A stretch of 64,000 nt of DNA, from positions 124,001 through 188,000 of the forward strand of contig CAWFMO010000002.1 of the NCBI GenBank assembly GCA_963817065.1. The letters are read 5' to 3'. The DNA comes from CAWFMO01 sp963817065 (lineage in GTDB: Bacteria > Actinomycetota > Thermoleophilia > Solirubrobacterales > 70-9). Made by a program: the position numbers and the translations under genes. Shown one piece after another: positions 43,283 to 51,373 of this stretch (position 1 is its first letter; each line of letters begins with the position of its first letter). Under the pieces are notes generated by a model. The model was not told where the DNA came from. It did not search any database and saw nothing but the letters and a program-made list of their open reading frames with translations.

Positions 43283-44068
43283 CTATGCGGCGAGCGCCCA
43301 GACCGCGTCGCGGAGCTCGGCCGCGGCCGCGGCCGGGTCCTCGGCGCCGGCGATGCTGCGCGCCGCGGCGACGATCACCGAGGCCGGCTCGCCCTCGACG
43401 AGCGCCGGGCCGAGGTCCTCGGGGCGGCCGCCCTGGGCGCCGACCCCGGGTACGAGAAAGACCGCCCGGGGCATCAGCTCGCGCAACCCCCCGATCAGCT
43501 GCGGGTTGGTCGCGCCTACGACCGCGCCCATGCCGCTGAGCGTGCCCGAGCCGGCGAGGCGGTCGGCGCGCTCGGCGACGAGGGCGGCGAGCCGCTCGCG
43601 CAGCGGCGGGTCGCCGGCGTCCTGGAGCTCGGCGGCGCCCGGGTTCGACGTCCGGACGAGCGAGAAGACCCCGGCGCCGGCGCTCGCGGCTGCCTCGACC
43701 AGCGGGTCGAGCGCGTCGCCGCCGAGCAGCGGGTTGGCGGTGAACGCATCGGCGCCGAGCGTTCGCGTCAACGCCTCCCCGTAGGCCTCGGCGGTCACCG
43801 GGACGTCGCCGCGCTTGCCGTCGGCGATCACGAGCAGGCCGGCGTCGCGGGCGGCGGCGATCACCTCGTCGAGCGCCTCCCATCCCGCCACGCCGAGGCG
43901 CTCGAAGCACGCGAGCTGCGGCTTGACCGCGACGCACGCCGGCCCCGCGCCCTCGATCAGCGCGATGCAGCGCTGCGCAACGTCGTCGCCCGGAGCGGGA
44001 TCGAGCCCGAGGCAAACCTGGCTGCGGCGCTCGGTGACGAGCGCCGCGAGCCGGTCGGCAAAAGGCAC
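43283..44068 (-). CDS. pyrF: Orotidine 5'-phosphate decarboxylase (type 2)
   Basis: The 261-aa barrel enzyme makes UMP in pyrimidine synthesis. QVCLGLDPAPGDD starts the fold, the catalytic Asp-Lys pair is in VIADGKRGDVPVTAEAYG, and PGVGAQGGRPEDLGPAL is the phosphate loop. The size and N-terminal phrase fit the mycobacterial-type PyrF group. It is 17 bp after the HU-like gene; a nucleoid protein next to pyrF is also usual in other actinobacteria. Confidence 0.95.
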   Translation of the reverse strand: MPFADRLAALVTERRSQVCLGLDPAPGDDVAQRCIALIEGAGPACVAVKPQLACFERLGVAGWEALDEVIAAARDAGLLVIADGKRGDVPVTAEAYGEALTRTLGADAFTANPLLGGDALDPLVEAAASAGAGVFSLVRTSNPGAAELQDAGDPPLRERLAALVAERADRLAGSGTLSGMGAVVGATNPQLIGGLRELMPRAVFLVPGVGAQGGRPEDLGPALVEGEPASVIVAAARSIAGAEDPAAAAAELRDAVWALAA

Positions 44069-44085
44069 TGAGCCTTCTGCGTCGT

Positions 44086-44370
44086 TCAGCTAGCGCCCTT
44101 GACCTTGTTCTTGAGTCCCGAGCCGGCCGAGAACTTCGGCACCTTGCCGCCCGGGATGAAGATCCGCTCGCCGGTCCGCGGGTTGACGCCCTGGCGCGGG
44201 CCGCGCTCGGCGACGCTGAACTTGCCGAAGCCGGTGAAGCTGACGCCTTCGTCCGCGGCCATCACCTGGGTGATCGCGTCGAGCACCGCCTCGAGCGCGT
44301 TGCTGGCCTCCTTCTTGTTGCCGATCCTGTGGTCGCGTGCCAGCAGTTCGACGAAATCAGCCTTGGTCAC
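44086..44370 (-). CDS. HU-family nucleoid protein
   Basis: The 94-aa protein is a bacterial HU/IHF-like dimeric DNA-bending protein: TKADFVELLARDHRIGNKKE, VSFTGFGKFSVAERGPRQGV and the signature NPRTGERIFIPGGKVPKFSA. Unlike mycobacterial HU it has no long Lys/Ala tail. GTG 44370 is chosen because GGAAGGA lies about 9 nt upstream; GTG 44388 would add six residues (MEGRPT). Confidence 0.93.
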   Translation of the reverse strand: MTKADFVELLARDHRIGNKKEASNALEAVLDAITQVMAADEGVSFTGFGKFSVAERGPRQGVNPRTGERIFIPGGKVPKFSAGSGLKNKVKGAS

Positions 44371-44412
44371 GGTTGGCCGTCCTTCCACGTCGTTGGGAAC
44401 GATCGAATCTAA

Positions 44413-44673
44413 TCAGGCTTCCGAGACGTCGCGCTCGGCGCGCCGCTGCTGGCGCCGCGTCTGCGGCGGCCCGGCGGCCTCGATCACGTGCGACGCGGCG
44501 AGGAACAGCGCCCGCCCGCTCTCCTCGTCGGCGGAGTGGGAGGCGCTGCGACCGCCCGGGTAGTAGACGCGGGCGAAGGGCTTCTTCTCGAGCCGGCGGC
44601 GGCGCAGGTAGGCGGCCGCCTCGCCGGCGATGTCGGAGACGCGGCTGCGGACGCGGTGCGGCTTGGTCGTCAT
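44413..44673 (-). CDS. Small basic hypothetical protein
   Basis: The 86-aa protein is Arg/Ala-rich and mostly helical (RSRVSDIAGEAAAYLRRRRL, then KKPFARVYYPGGRSASHSA and a C-terminal RRQQRRAERDV). No domain was recognised. It starts right after the roadblock-like gene and ends 42 bp before HU, so it is in the same transcript. A nucleic-acid-binding role would fit the charge but is a guess. Confidence 0.55.
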   Translation of the reverse strand: MTTKPHRVRSRVSDIAGEAAAYLRRRRLEKKPFARVYYPGGRSASHSADEESGRALFLAASHVIEAAGPPQTRRQQRRAERDVSEA

Positions 44674-44674
44674 C

Positions 44675-45028
44675 TCACGCCGCCCCCGCCGCCAAGTCGC
44701 GGAGCGCGGCCCGCAGGTCGAAGAGGACCAGCGAGGAGAGCACGAGCCGCTCGGTGACCGCGACCGCGACCAGGTCGCCCTGGCGGACCATGAAGACCTC
44801 GCCGTCGCCGGTCGCGATGTGGGCGTGCGAGGCGGGCTCGGCGCCGGCCGCGTCGGCGGCCTCGACCAGCTCGCCCGCGGCGCCCCAGCCCCCGCCCTCG
44901 GGCCAGGAGGAGAGCAGCTCGCCGGATCCCGAGAGGATCGCGCAGCCGCGCATCTCGGGCGAGACCTCGCGCAGGTAGGCCGTCGCGCGGTCCGCCGGGT
45001 CCGTGGGAGCTGTGGCTGTCCCGGCCAT
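44675..45028 (-). CDS. Roadblock/LC7-like small protein
   Basis: The 117-aa protein looks like a single longin-type Roadblock/LC7 domain: a helix, then EMRGCAILSGSGELLSSWPE, a second helix and FMVRQGDLVAVAVTERLVLS, ending in a C-terminal helix. In bacteria such proteins act with small GTPases or as dimeric scaffolds, but no GTPase gene is near. ATG 45028 is preferred over 45037. First gene of the run ending at the kinase. Confidence 0.5.
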   Translation of the reverse strand: MAGTATAPTDPADRATAYLREVSPEMRGCAILSGSGELLSSWPEGGGWGAAGELVEAADAAGAEPASHAHIATGDGEVFMVRQGDLVAVAVTERLVLSSLVLFDLRAALRDLAAGAA

Positions 45029-45077
45029 CGCCCTCAAGATATCGCTCGCCGTCGCCGGGTCTGGATACGCTGCGCCG

Positions 45078-45218
45078 GTGACCCTCGCTCAGGGATCCTG
45101 GCTGACAGTCGTGCTCGCCTGCTTGATCGCCTGCGTCCTGCTCGCGGTCGGCGGCTACACCGGCTACAGCATCGTCGTCGGCGCGGTCGGGCTCGCCGGC
45201 GCCGTCAACCTGACCTAG
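45078..45218 (+). CDS. Small membrane protein (46 aa)
   Basis: GTG 45078 follows TACGCT by 6 nt. The product is MTLAQGSWLTVVLACLIACV, then LLAVGGYTGYSIVVGAVGL, essentially two short hydrophobic segments. Codon third positions match the neighbours. A longer frame from 45003 overlaps the divergent gene and lacks support. Function is unknown. Confidence 0.5.
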   Translation: MTLAQGSWLTVVLACLIACVLLAVGGYTGYSIVVGAVGLAGAVNLT

Positions 45219-45224
45219 ACCCGC

Positions 45225-46130
45225 TCAGCCGGCCCGGAAGGGATCGACCGGCTCGACCCGCACCGACTTCTCGGGCTCGACGTGGATCAGGACCTCGGCG
45301 TTCGGGAACTCGTGCTCGATCGCGGAGCGGAGCGCGTGCGCGAGGTCGTGGGCCTGCTCGAGCGAGGTCCCCGCGCGGAACTGGACGTGGAGGTCGACGT
45401 ACCAGCGGCGCCCGGCGGTCCGCGCCCGGAGCTGGTGGTAGCCGGCCATCTCGGGCGGTCGCGCGTTCGCGATCGCGGCCTCGATCCGGTCGAGCTCCTC
45501 CTCCGGCGGCGACTCGTCGAGCAGCTCGCGCCCCGAGCGGTAGAGGATCCGGACCCCGGAGTAGACGATCGCGACCGCGACCGCGATCGCGACCACCGAG
45601 TCGAGCGCCGCGGCCCCGGTCAGCTCGACCAGCATCAGCCCCCCGAGCACCCCGACCGAGGTCAGAGCGTCGGCCCCGAGGTGCGCCGCGTCGCCGGCGA
45701 GCGCCGGCGACTCGTGCCGTTTCGCCGCGCGGCGCAGGTAGGCCGAGACGATCGTGTTGGCGACGATCGAGAACGCGATCACGGCGATCCCGATCCCGAG
45801 CGACTCGACCTCGGCGTGCTCGTTCAACCGCTTCGTCGCCTCGTAGACGATCACCGCGGCGCCGACGAGGATCAGCATCCCCTCGACCGCGGCCGCGAAG
45901 CTCTCGAGCTTCTGGTGGCCGTAGTGGTGGTCGGCGTCGGCGGGCTCGTCGGCCTTGCGGACCGAGACGAAGGCGATCACCGAGGCGACGAGGTCGATCA
46001 TCGAGTGCAGCGCCTCGCTGAGGATCGCGATCGAGCCGGTGATGGCGGCGGCCGCGAGTTTGAGGGCAATCAACGTGGCATTCGATGCGATCGAAAGCGC
46101 TGCAGCCCCCGTTTTGGTTCGCAGCCTCAT
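45225..46130 (-). CDS. Cation diffusion facilitator (CDF) transporter
   Basis: The 301-aa protein has six membrane helices and a cytosolic ferredoxin-like tail. The zinc-type site is seen as H-x3-D in EALHSMIDLVAS and H-x3-D in AAHLGADALTSVG, with HHYGHQKLESFAAAVEG between. It should export zinc or a related divalent metal by proton exchange, the counterpart of the ZIP importer at 36028. ATG 46130 has GAGGAG about 10 nt upstream. Confidence 0.92.
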   Translation of the reverse strand: MRLRTKTGAAALSIASNATLIALKLAAAAITGSIAILSEALHSMIDLVASVIAFVSVRKADEPADADHHYGHQKLESFAAAVEGMLILVGAAVIVYEATKRLNEHAEVESLGIGIAVIAFSIVANTIVSAYLRRAAKRHESPALAGDAAHLGADALTSVGVLGGLMLVELTGAAALDSVVAIAVAVAIVYSGVRILYRSGRELLDESPPEEELDRIEAAIANARPPEMAGYHQLRARTAGRRWYVDLHVQFRAGTSLEQAHDLAHALRSAIEHEFPNAEVLIHVEPEKSVRVEPVDPFRAG

Positions 46131-46152
46131 CAACGCGCATCTCCTCGCGCCA

Positions 46153-46797
46153 TTAACCCGCATCTCCTCGGCTTTGCCTGCGGGGATGCGGGGTGGGAGT
46201 TCCAGCGACGTGGGCTCCTTGAGCCAAGTGATCCGCGAGTTGGCGCGCGGCGCGGCCGCGGTGGCTGATCGCGTGCTTCTCGTCGGGGGTGAGCTCGGCC
46301 ATCGTGCGATTGTCGGCGGGGCCGGTGTCGTCGGGGACGAAGGCGGGGTCGTAGCCGAAGCCGCCCTTGCCGCGCGGCTCGTCGGCGAGCGTGCCCTCGC
46401 AGCGGGCCTCGAAGAGCCGCTCTCCGCCGTCCTCGTCGACGTAGGCGAGCGCGCAGACGTAGGCGAGCCGGCGGTCCTCGGCGCCGTCGAGCTCGGCGAT
46501 CAGCTTCGCGAGGTTCTGCTCGTCGCTCGCGCCCTCGCCGGCGTAACGCGCCGAGCGCACCCCGGGGCGGCCGCCGAGCGCCGCGGCCTCGATCCCCGAG
46601 TCGTCGGCGATCGCCGCGCGCCCGGTCGCCTCGTGCGCCGCGCGCGCCTTCGGCATCGCGTTGCCGGCGAAGGTCTCGGCGACCTCGGGCGGCAGCTCGA
46701 CGCCATCCGGAAGCGGCTCGAGCTCGAGCCCCGGCAGCGCCTCCGAGAACTCGCGCAGCTTGTGGCGGTTGCCGGTCGCAACCACGACCGCCGCCAT
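46153..46797 (-). CDS. rdgB: Non-canonical purine NTP pyrophosphatase (RdgB/HAM1)
   Basis: The 214-aa enzyme removes ITP, dITP and XTP from the nucleotide pool. VVATGNRHKLREFSEALPGL, AIADDSGIEAAALGGRPGVR and FGYDPAFVPDDTGPADNRTM are the family blocks, ending in the SHRGRAARQL motif. The C-terminal 20 residues after that motif are extra. It overlaps the rph stop by one base, the usual rph-rdgB pairing. Confidence 0.95.
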   Translation of the reverse strand: MAAVVVATGNRHKLREFSEALPGLELEPLPDGVELPPEVAETFAGNAMPKARAAHEATGRAAIADDSGIEAAALGGRPGVRSARYAGEGASDEQNLAKLIAELDGAEDRRLAYVCALAYVDEDGGERLFEARCEGTLADEPRGKGGFGYDPAFVPDDTGPADNRTMAELTPDEKHAISHRGRAARQLADHLAQGAHVAGTPTPHPRRQSRGDAG

Positions 46798-47531
46798 CAG
46801 CCCGGCAGCGACCCCGCCGCTTTTTCCTGCTCGCCGCGCAGCAGCGCGATCCCGTCCTCGGCGAGCCCGAGCAGCTCGTCGAGCGAGGCGCGCGAGAGCG
46901 GCGTGCGCTCGGCGGTCGCCTGGACCTCGACCAGCCCGCCGTCGCCGGTCATTACGACGTTTGCGTCGACCTCGGCGCCCGAGTCCTCGACGTAGTCGAG
47001 GTCGCAGAGCGCCGCCCCCTCGACCATCCCGACGCTGACCGCCGCCACCGACTGGTTGAGCGGCAGCGCGTCGAGCTTTCCGTCGGCGACCAGATCCGCC
47101 AGCGCGAGCTGGAGCGCGACGAAGCCGCCGGTGATCGCCGCGCAGCGCGTCCCGCCGTCGGCCTGGAGCACGTCGCAGTCGACGGTCACGCTGCGCTCGC
47201 CGAGCGCCTCGAAGTCGACCACGCCGCGCAGCGAGCGCCCGATCAGGCGCTGGATCTCGACCCCGCGCCCATCCTGCTTGCCGCGGTCGCGCTTCTTGCG
47301 CTCGCCGGTCGAGGCCGGCAGCATCGCGTACTCGGCGGTGACCCAGCCGCGGCCGTTGCCGACCATCCAGCGCGGGACGCTCTCGTCGACCGAGGCGGTG
47401 CAGATCACGCGCGTCTCGCCGACCGAGATCAGCGCCGAGCCGTCGGCGGTCCGGACGTACCCGGGCTCGATCGTGACCGGGCGCAGGTCGGCCGGCGCCC
47501 GGTCGTAGCTTCGGCTGCTGGCGGTCGCCAT
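46797..47531 (-). CDS. rph: Ribonuclease PH
   Basis: The 244-aa phosphorolytic exoribonuclease trims the 3' ends of tRNA precursors. GWVTAEYAMLPASTGERKKR, GRSLRGVVDFEALGERSVTV and CDVLQADGGTRCAAITGGFV are diagnostic. ATG 47531 lies 9 nt after TAGACT on the minus strand. Together with rdgB it forms a small RNA and nucleotide quality-control unit. Confidence 0.96.
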   Translation of the reverse strand: MATASSRSYDRAPADLRPVTIEPGYVRTADGSALISVGETRVICTASVDESVPRWMVGNGRGWVTAEYAMLPASTGERKKRDRGKQDGRGVEIQRLIGRSLRGVVDFEALGERSVTVDCDVLQADGGTRCAAITGGFVALQLALADLVADGKLDALPLNQSVAAVSVGMVEGAALCDLDYVEDSGAEVDANVVMTGDGGLVEVQATAERTPLSRASLDELLGLAEDGIALLRGEQEKAAGSLPG

Positions 47532-47586
47532 AGGGCCGCCAGTCTAGGCCGCGGGCTGGGCGCCGGCCGGGCCCTGCTTCCGGGAC

Positions 47587-47829
47587 CTACTTGAAGGTGA
47601 TCTTGTTGACCGCGGCCTTGATCTTCTCCGTGATCACCTCGGCCAGCTCGGTGCCCTGCTGGCCCTGGAACCCCTTCATCGCGGCGACCATCCCGACCAT
47701 CAGCAGCGAGACGAGCAGGATCAGGCCGACGTACTCGACCGTGCCCTGACCGCGATCGCCGGCCAGTCCGGCGATCCGGCGCCGGGCGAGATAGGCCCGC
47801 ACATGCGCTCGGGCGATTAGTTCTTGCAT
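47587..47829 (-). CDS. Flp-type (type IVb) pilin-like peptide
   Basis: The 80-aa protein has a basic leader, then DRGQGTVEYVGLILLVSLLM: a Gly prepilin cleavage site, Glu at +5 and a continuous hydrophobic helix, the pattern of Flp/TadE pilins. The C-terminus is amphipathic (ELAEVITEKIKAAVNKITFK). ATG 47829 has a perfect AGGAGG 5 nt upstream, one of the strongest Shine-Dalgarno sites here. No prepilin peptidase or Tad assembly gene is in the window. Confidence 0.7.
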   Translation of the reverse strand: MQELIARAHVRAYLARRRIAGLAGDRGQGTVEYVGLILLVSLLMVGMVAAMKGFQGQQGTELAEVITEKIKAAVNKITFK

Positions 47830-47952
47830 TGATGCCTCCTGGTCGATTTCGCTCGATGCTCGCGGCCGCCGGCGCGCGGCTCCACGCGCGGCGGTGACGG
47901 CTGATGGGCGCGAAAGTGACGACTCCCGCGCCGCGGCCAATACCCTGGCCGC

Positions 47953-48915
47953 GTGCGCGTCCTCGTGGTCACCAACCTCTACCCGGACGCCGAATCCCCG
48001 CGCCGCGGCCGCTTCGTCGCCGACCAGGTCGAGGCGCTGCGCGGGCTCGGCGTCGACGTCGACCTGTTCACGTTCGGGCTCGGGTCGCGGAGCTACCTGC
48101 GCGCCGTGCGCCCGCTGCGCGCGCTCCTCAAGCGCGAGAGCTTCGACGTCGTCCACGCGCACTACGGGCTCTGCGGCTGGACCGCGGCCCGCGCCGGGGC
48201 GGATCCGCTCGTCGTCACCTTCCACGGCACCGATGTCAGGCACCCCGCGTCAGGCCGGATCTCGCGGCGCGTCGCGAATCGCGCGCAGCTCGCCGCCGGC
48301 GCCTCGAGCTCGATCTTCGCGGCAGAGGGCGGGCGGCCCGGCCTCGACCCGCCGCCCGGGCGCGCCGCTGCCCTCCCCTGCGGGGTCGACCTCGAGCGCT
48401 TCCGCCCGATCCCGCGCGCCGAGGCGCGAGCCCGCGCCGGGCTCGACCCCGACGGCGCCTACCTGCTCTTCCCCGCCGACCCGCAGCGCGCGGTCAAGCG
48501 CTTCGACCGCGCCGCCGAGCTCGCCGAGCACGCCGGGGCGACGCTGCACAGCGCCGGCGAGATCGACCCCGAGCAAATGCCCGACTACGTGAACGGCTCG
48601 AACGCCGTCCTAATAACGTCGGACAGCGAGGGATTCGGCCTCGCCGCGCTCGAGGCGCTCGCCTGCCGCGTCCCGGTGCTCTCGACCCCGGTCGGGATCG
48701 CGCCGCTGGCGCTCGCGGGGCTCGACGGTTGCCTCGCGGCGCCGTTCGCGCTCGAGTCCTGGGCGAAGGTCGCGCGGCTTCACCTCGACGCCGGCGACCC
48801 GCGGGTCGAGGGCGCGTGGGCGGCGGAGGCGTTCTCGGCCAAACGGACCGCCGAACGCGTGCTTGCGGCCTACGAAGGCGTGGCCGAAGAGTCGCGTAAA
48901 GTGCGTTCGCGATGA
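47953..48915 (+). CDS. Glycosyltransferase family 4 protein
   Basis: The 320-aa protein is a compact GT-B transferase: RVLVVTNLYPDAESPRRGRF at the N-terminus, VVHAHYGLCGWTAARAGADP and VTFHGTDVRHPASG, then the donor half with ITSDSEGFGLAALEALACRV bearing the E-x7-E motif. GTG 47953 follows TACCCT by 6 nt, so the mRNA is probably leaderless. The stop overlaps the start of the coiled-coil gene (ATGA), so the two are translated together. Confidence 0.88.
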   Translation: MRVLVVTNLYPDAESPRRGRFVADQVEALRGLGVDVDLFTFGLGSRSYLRAVRPLRALLKRESFDVVHAHYGLCGWTAARAGADPLVVTFHGTDVRHPASGRISRRVANRAQLAAGASSSIFAAEGGRPGLDPPPGRAAALPCGVDLERFRPIPRAEARARAGLDPDGAYLLFPADPQRAVKRFDRAAELAEHAGATLHSAGEIDPEQMPDYVNGSNAVLITSDSEGFGLAALEALACRVPVLSTPVGIAPLALAGLDGCLAAPFALESWAKVARLHLDAGDPRVEGAWAAEAFSAKRTAERVLAAYEGVAEESRKVRSR

Positions 48916-51080
48916 GCCAGGAGGAAGCCGAAGCTCCCGACACCGGGTCGCGCCCGGCTCGGACGGCCGATACCGAGTCCTCGCGCCCGCTGAGCGCGTC
49001 CGCGGGCCGCGGCCCGAACGGCGACAGCGACGAGCAGCTGCGCGAAGCGGTCGAGCTCGCGCGCCGGACCGCCGAGGAGCGGGCGACCGCCGAGATCCTG
49101 GCGCTCGAAGCCGACCTCGAGGCCGAGCGGGTCAAGGCCGCCGAGGCGCTCGAGCAGGTCGAGCGCAAGCTCGAGCAGGCCGAGGCCAACGCCGCGGCCG
49201 AGGCGCCGCCGGGCGGCTACGAATCGCTCGGCGAGCCGGCGATCGCCCGCGAGCAGGCCGCGAGCTGGGTCCGCTCCCAATCCGAGACGATGCGGCGCGA
49301 GGCCGAGCAGGAGGTCCACGAGCAGATCGCCGAGCGCGAGCGCGAGCTCGAAGCCGAGCGCGATGACGCCAAGCGGCGGCTCACCGAGCAGACGAAGATC
49401 TTGGAGGAGCAGATCGCTGCGCTCGAGGACGAGACAGGCGAGCAGCTCCGCGAGGCGGTCGACAACGCGCGCCGCAGGGCGACCGAGGACGTCCGCGCCG
49501 AGACCCAGCGCCAGGTCGAGGCCGAGATCGAGAAGGCGCGGATCGAGGCCGAGGCCCGCGCTTCGCGGGCGGCCGAGGCCGCAAAGGAGGAGGTCTCCGA
49601 GAAGGTGCGCGCCGAGTTCGATCGCGAGCTCGCCGAGCGGGTCGAGCAGATCAAGGTCGAGGCCGATCGCCGCGCGAGCGAGCAGATCGAAATCGCGACC
49701 ACCGCCGCCGAGCGCCGTTACAAGGCCGATCTCGAGGCGCGCGAGGAGTCGCTGAAGCGCGAGCGCGAGTCGGCGACCAACGCGGCGCGCGAGGCCGAGC
49801 AGCGATTGGCCGAGGTCGAGTCGCGGATCGATGAGACCGGCGAGCGGGTCGAGAGCGCCTCCGAGGTCGAATCGCGGATGACCGCCGAGACGGTCCAGAA
49901 GCTTCGCGAGCAGTCCGAGCGGCTGAAGGCCGAAGCCGAGCGGCGGATCGCCGCCGCCGCCGAGACCGCGCGCGCCGAGGCCGAGAGCGAGGTCTCCGAC
50001 GAGCTGCGCTCGCTGCGCGAGCAGGCCGAGAAGGAGAAACAGGCGCGGACCAGGGCCGCGAGCTCGGCCGAGCGCAAGGCCAAGAGCGCCGAGGAGCGCG
50101 CCGAGGAGGCCGAGGCCGCGAGGCTCGACGCCGAGCTCGAGGCGCGCTCAGCCGCCGCCGCATGGCTGCGCTCGCAGACCTCGGCGCTGCAACGCGAGGC
50201 CGAGCGCGGAGCGCGCGAGAAGATCGCCGAGACCCGCCGCGAGACCGCCGACAAGGTCTCCGCCGAGGCCGAGGAGAAGCTCGAAAAGACGGTCGAGAAG
50301 CTCGAGCGCGAGGCCGAGGAGCGGGTCGAGCGCGAGACGCGCAAGGCGCGCAGCGAGGCCCAGCGCGCGGCGTCGGCGAAGCTCAAGCAGCGCGAGAGCG
50401 AGCTCGGCGACGAGCTCGACGAGACCGCGGCGGAGCTCAAGACCGCGAGACTCGAGCTCGACCAGGCCGAGGCGCGCGCCGAGCAGGCCGAGCAGCGGCT
50501 GCTCGCGACCGAGGAGGCGCTGCGCGACACCGAGGGCGCCGACCGCGCCGCGCGCTTCGCCGCGGTCGAGGAGAAGCTCAAGAGCGTCGAGGGCCGCGCC
50601 CCGAAGGCCGCGGCGCTCCAGCCCGAGGCCGAGGCGGAGGCGGATGCGGAGCCCGAGACCGAGGAGACGGCGGCAATCGAGGCGCAGCCGCCGGCCGCGA
50701 AGCCGAAGCGCCGCCGCCGGCGCGGCTCGACGAAGGCGAAGAAGCCGGCCGCCAAGAAGCCGAAGGCGAAGCAGAGGAAGGCGACGGCGTCCGCGACGAC
50801 CGCGTCGAAGAAGAAGCCGGCGAAGAAGCCGGCCGCCAAGAAGGCGCCGGCGTCCGCGACGACCGGGTCGAAGAAGTCAGTCCCCGCCGGCGACCTGATC
50901 GACGCCAACGCCGCGACCTTCGAGCAGCTCCGCGATCTCGGGATGACGGTGACCCAGGCGACGCGGGTGATCGCCTACCGCGAGCGCCAGGACGGCTTCG
51001 AGACCGTCGACGATCTCGACGCCGTCCCCGGGTTCCCCAAGGACCTGCTCGACGAGATCAAGTCGAGGCTGACCGCCTAG
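48912..51080 (+). CDS. 722-aa coiled-coil protein with histone-H1-like Lys/Ala region and C-terminal HhH domain
   Basis: Residues about 30-590 are almost pure Glu/Arg/Ala coiled coil. A phrase recurs in two places (AASWVRSQSETMRREAEQEV near 111 and AAAWLRSQTSALQREAERGA near 416), so the rod seems internally duplicated. Residues about 595-655 are Lys/Ala/Pro-rich (KKPAAKKPKAK, KKKPAKKPAAKKA), like histone H1 tails. The last 65 residues form a ComEA-type helix-hairpin-helix (IDANAATFEQLRDLGMTVTQ, FETVDDLDAVPGFPKDLLDE) that binds DNA backbone. It therefore looks like a long rod that holds DNA at one end. Sequence gives no enzyme motif. It overlaps the glycosyltransferase and a downstream membrane gene. 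Confidence 0.8.
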   Translation: MSQEEAEAPDTGSRPARTADTESSRPLSASAGRGPNGDSDEQLREAVELARRTAEERATAEILALEADLEAERVKAAEALEQVERKLEQAEANAAAEAPPGGYESLGEPAIAREQAASWVRSQSETMRREAEQEVHEQIAERERELEAERDDAKRRLTEQTKILEEQIAALEDETGEQLREAVDNARRRATEDVRAETQRQVEAEIEKARIEAEARASRAAEAAKEEVSEKVRAEFDRELAERVEQIKVEADRRASEQIEIATTAAERRYKADLEAREESLKRERESATNAAREAEQRLAEVESRIDETGERVESASEVESRMTAETVQKLREQSERLKAEAERRIAAAAETARAEAESEVSDELRSLREQAEKEKQARTRAASSAERKAKSAEERAEEAEAARLDAELEARSAAAAWLRSQTSALQREAERGAREKIAETRRETADKVSAEAEEKLEKTVEKLEREAEERVERETRKARSEAQRAASAKLKQRESELGDELDETAAELKTARLELDQAEARAEQAEQRLLATEEALRDTEGADRAARFAAVEEKLKSVEGRAPKAAALQPEAEAEADAEPETEETAAIEAQPPAAKPKRRRRRGSTKAKKPAAKKPKAKQRKATASATTASKKKPAKKPAAKKAPASATTGSKKSVPAGDLIDANAATFEQLRDLGMTVTQATRVIAYRERQDGFETVDDLDAVPGFPKDLLDEIKSRLTA

Positions 51081-51373
51081 TGCCGGCGGCGAAGAAGCCG
51101 GCGGCCAGGAAGCCGGCCGCCAAGAAGCAGACCCCGAGCAAGTCCGCCGCCGCGAAGAAGCCGGCGCCGCCGAAGCCGTCCTGGCGCGCTCCGCTGATCA
51201 CCGCCGCGGTCGTGCTCGCCGCCTGCGCGGTCGCTCTCGTGATCGCCCTCTCCTCCCTCTCAGACGAGGCCGAGGACGACGTCAGCGCGCCGACGCCGAC
51301 GACGACCGAAGCCGCTCAGCCGAGCGACGACAGCGTCTCGACCACCGACTCCGCCAGCGCCCCGGGGTCGTAG
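51080..51373 (+). CDS. Single-pass membrane protein with H1-like cytosolic tail
   Basis: GTG 51080 shares one base with the upstream stop. The 97-aa protein begins with a Lys/Ala/Pro tail (PAAKKPAARKPAAKK and so on, about 35 residues) closely resembling that of the preceding protein. One membrane helix follows (LITAAVVLAACAVALVIALS), then an acidic Ser/Thr outside segment. The basic tail could hold DNA or the coiled-coil protein near the membrane. The last 58 bp overlap the 3' end of the convergent deacetylase gene. Confidence 0.6.
   Translation: MPAAKKPAARKPAAKKQTPSKSAAAKKPAPPKPSWRAPLITAAVVLAACAVALVIALSSLSDEAEDDVSAPTPTTTEAAQPSDDSVSTTDSASAPGS

Noticed and set aside
44675..45037. Roadblock-like gene as part of a MglA/MglB-type GTPase conservon.
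   Set aside because: No small GTPase, histidine kinase or DUF742 gene is adjacent; neighbours are HU and pyrF.
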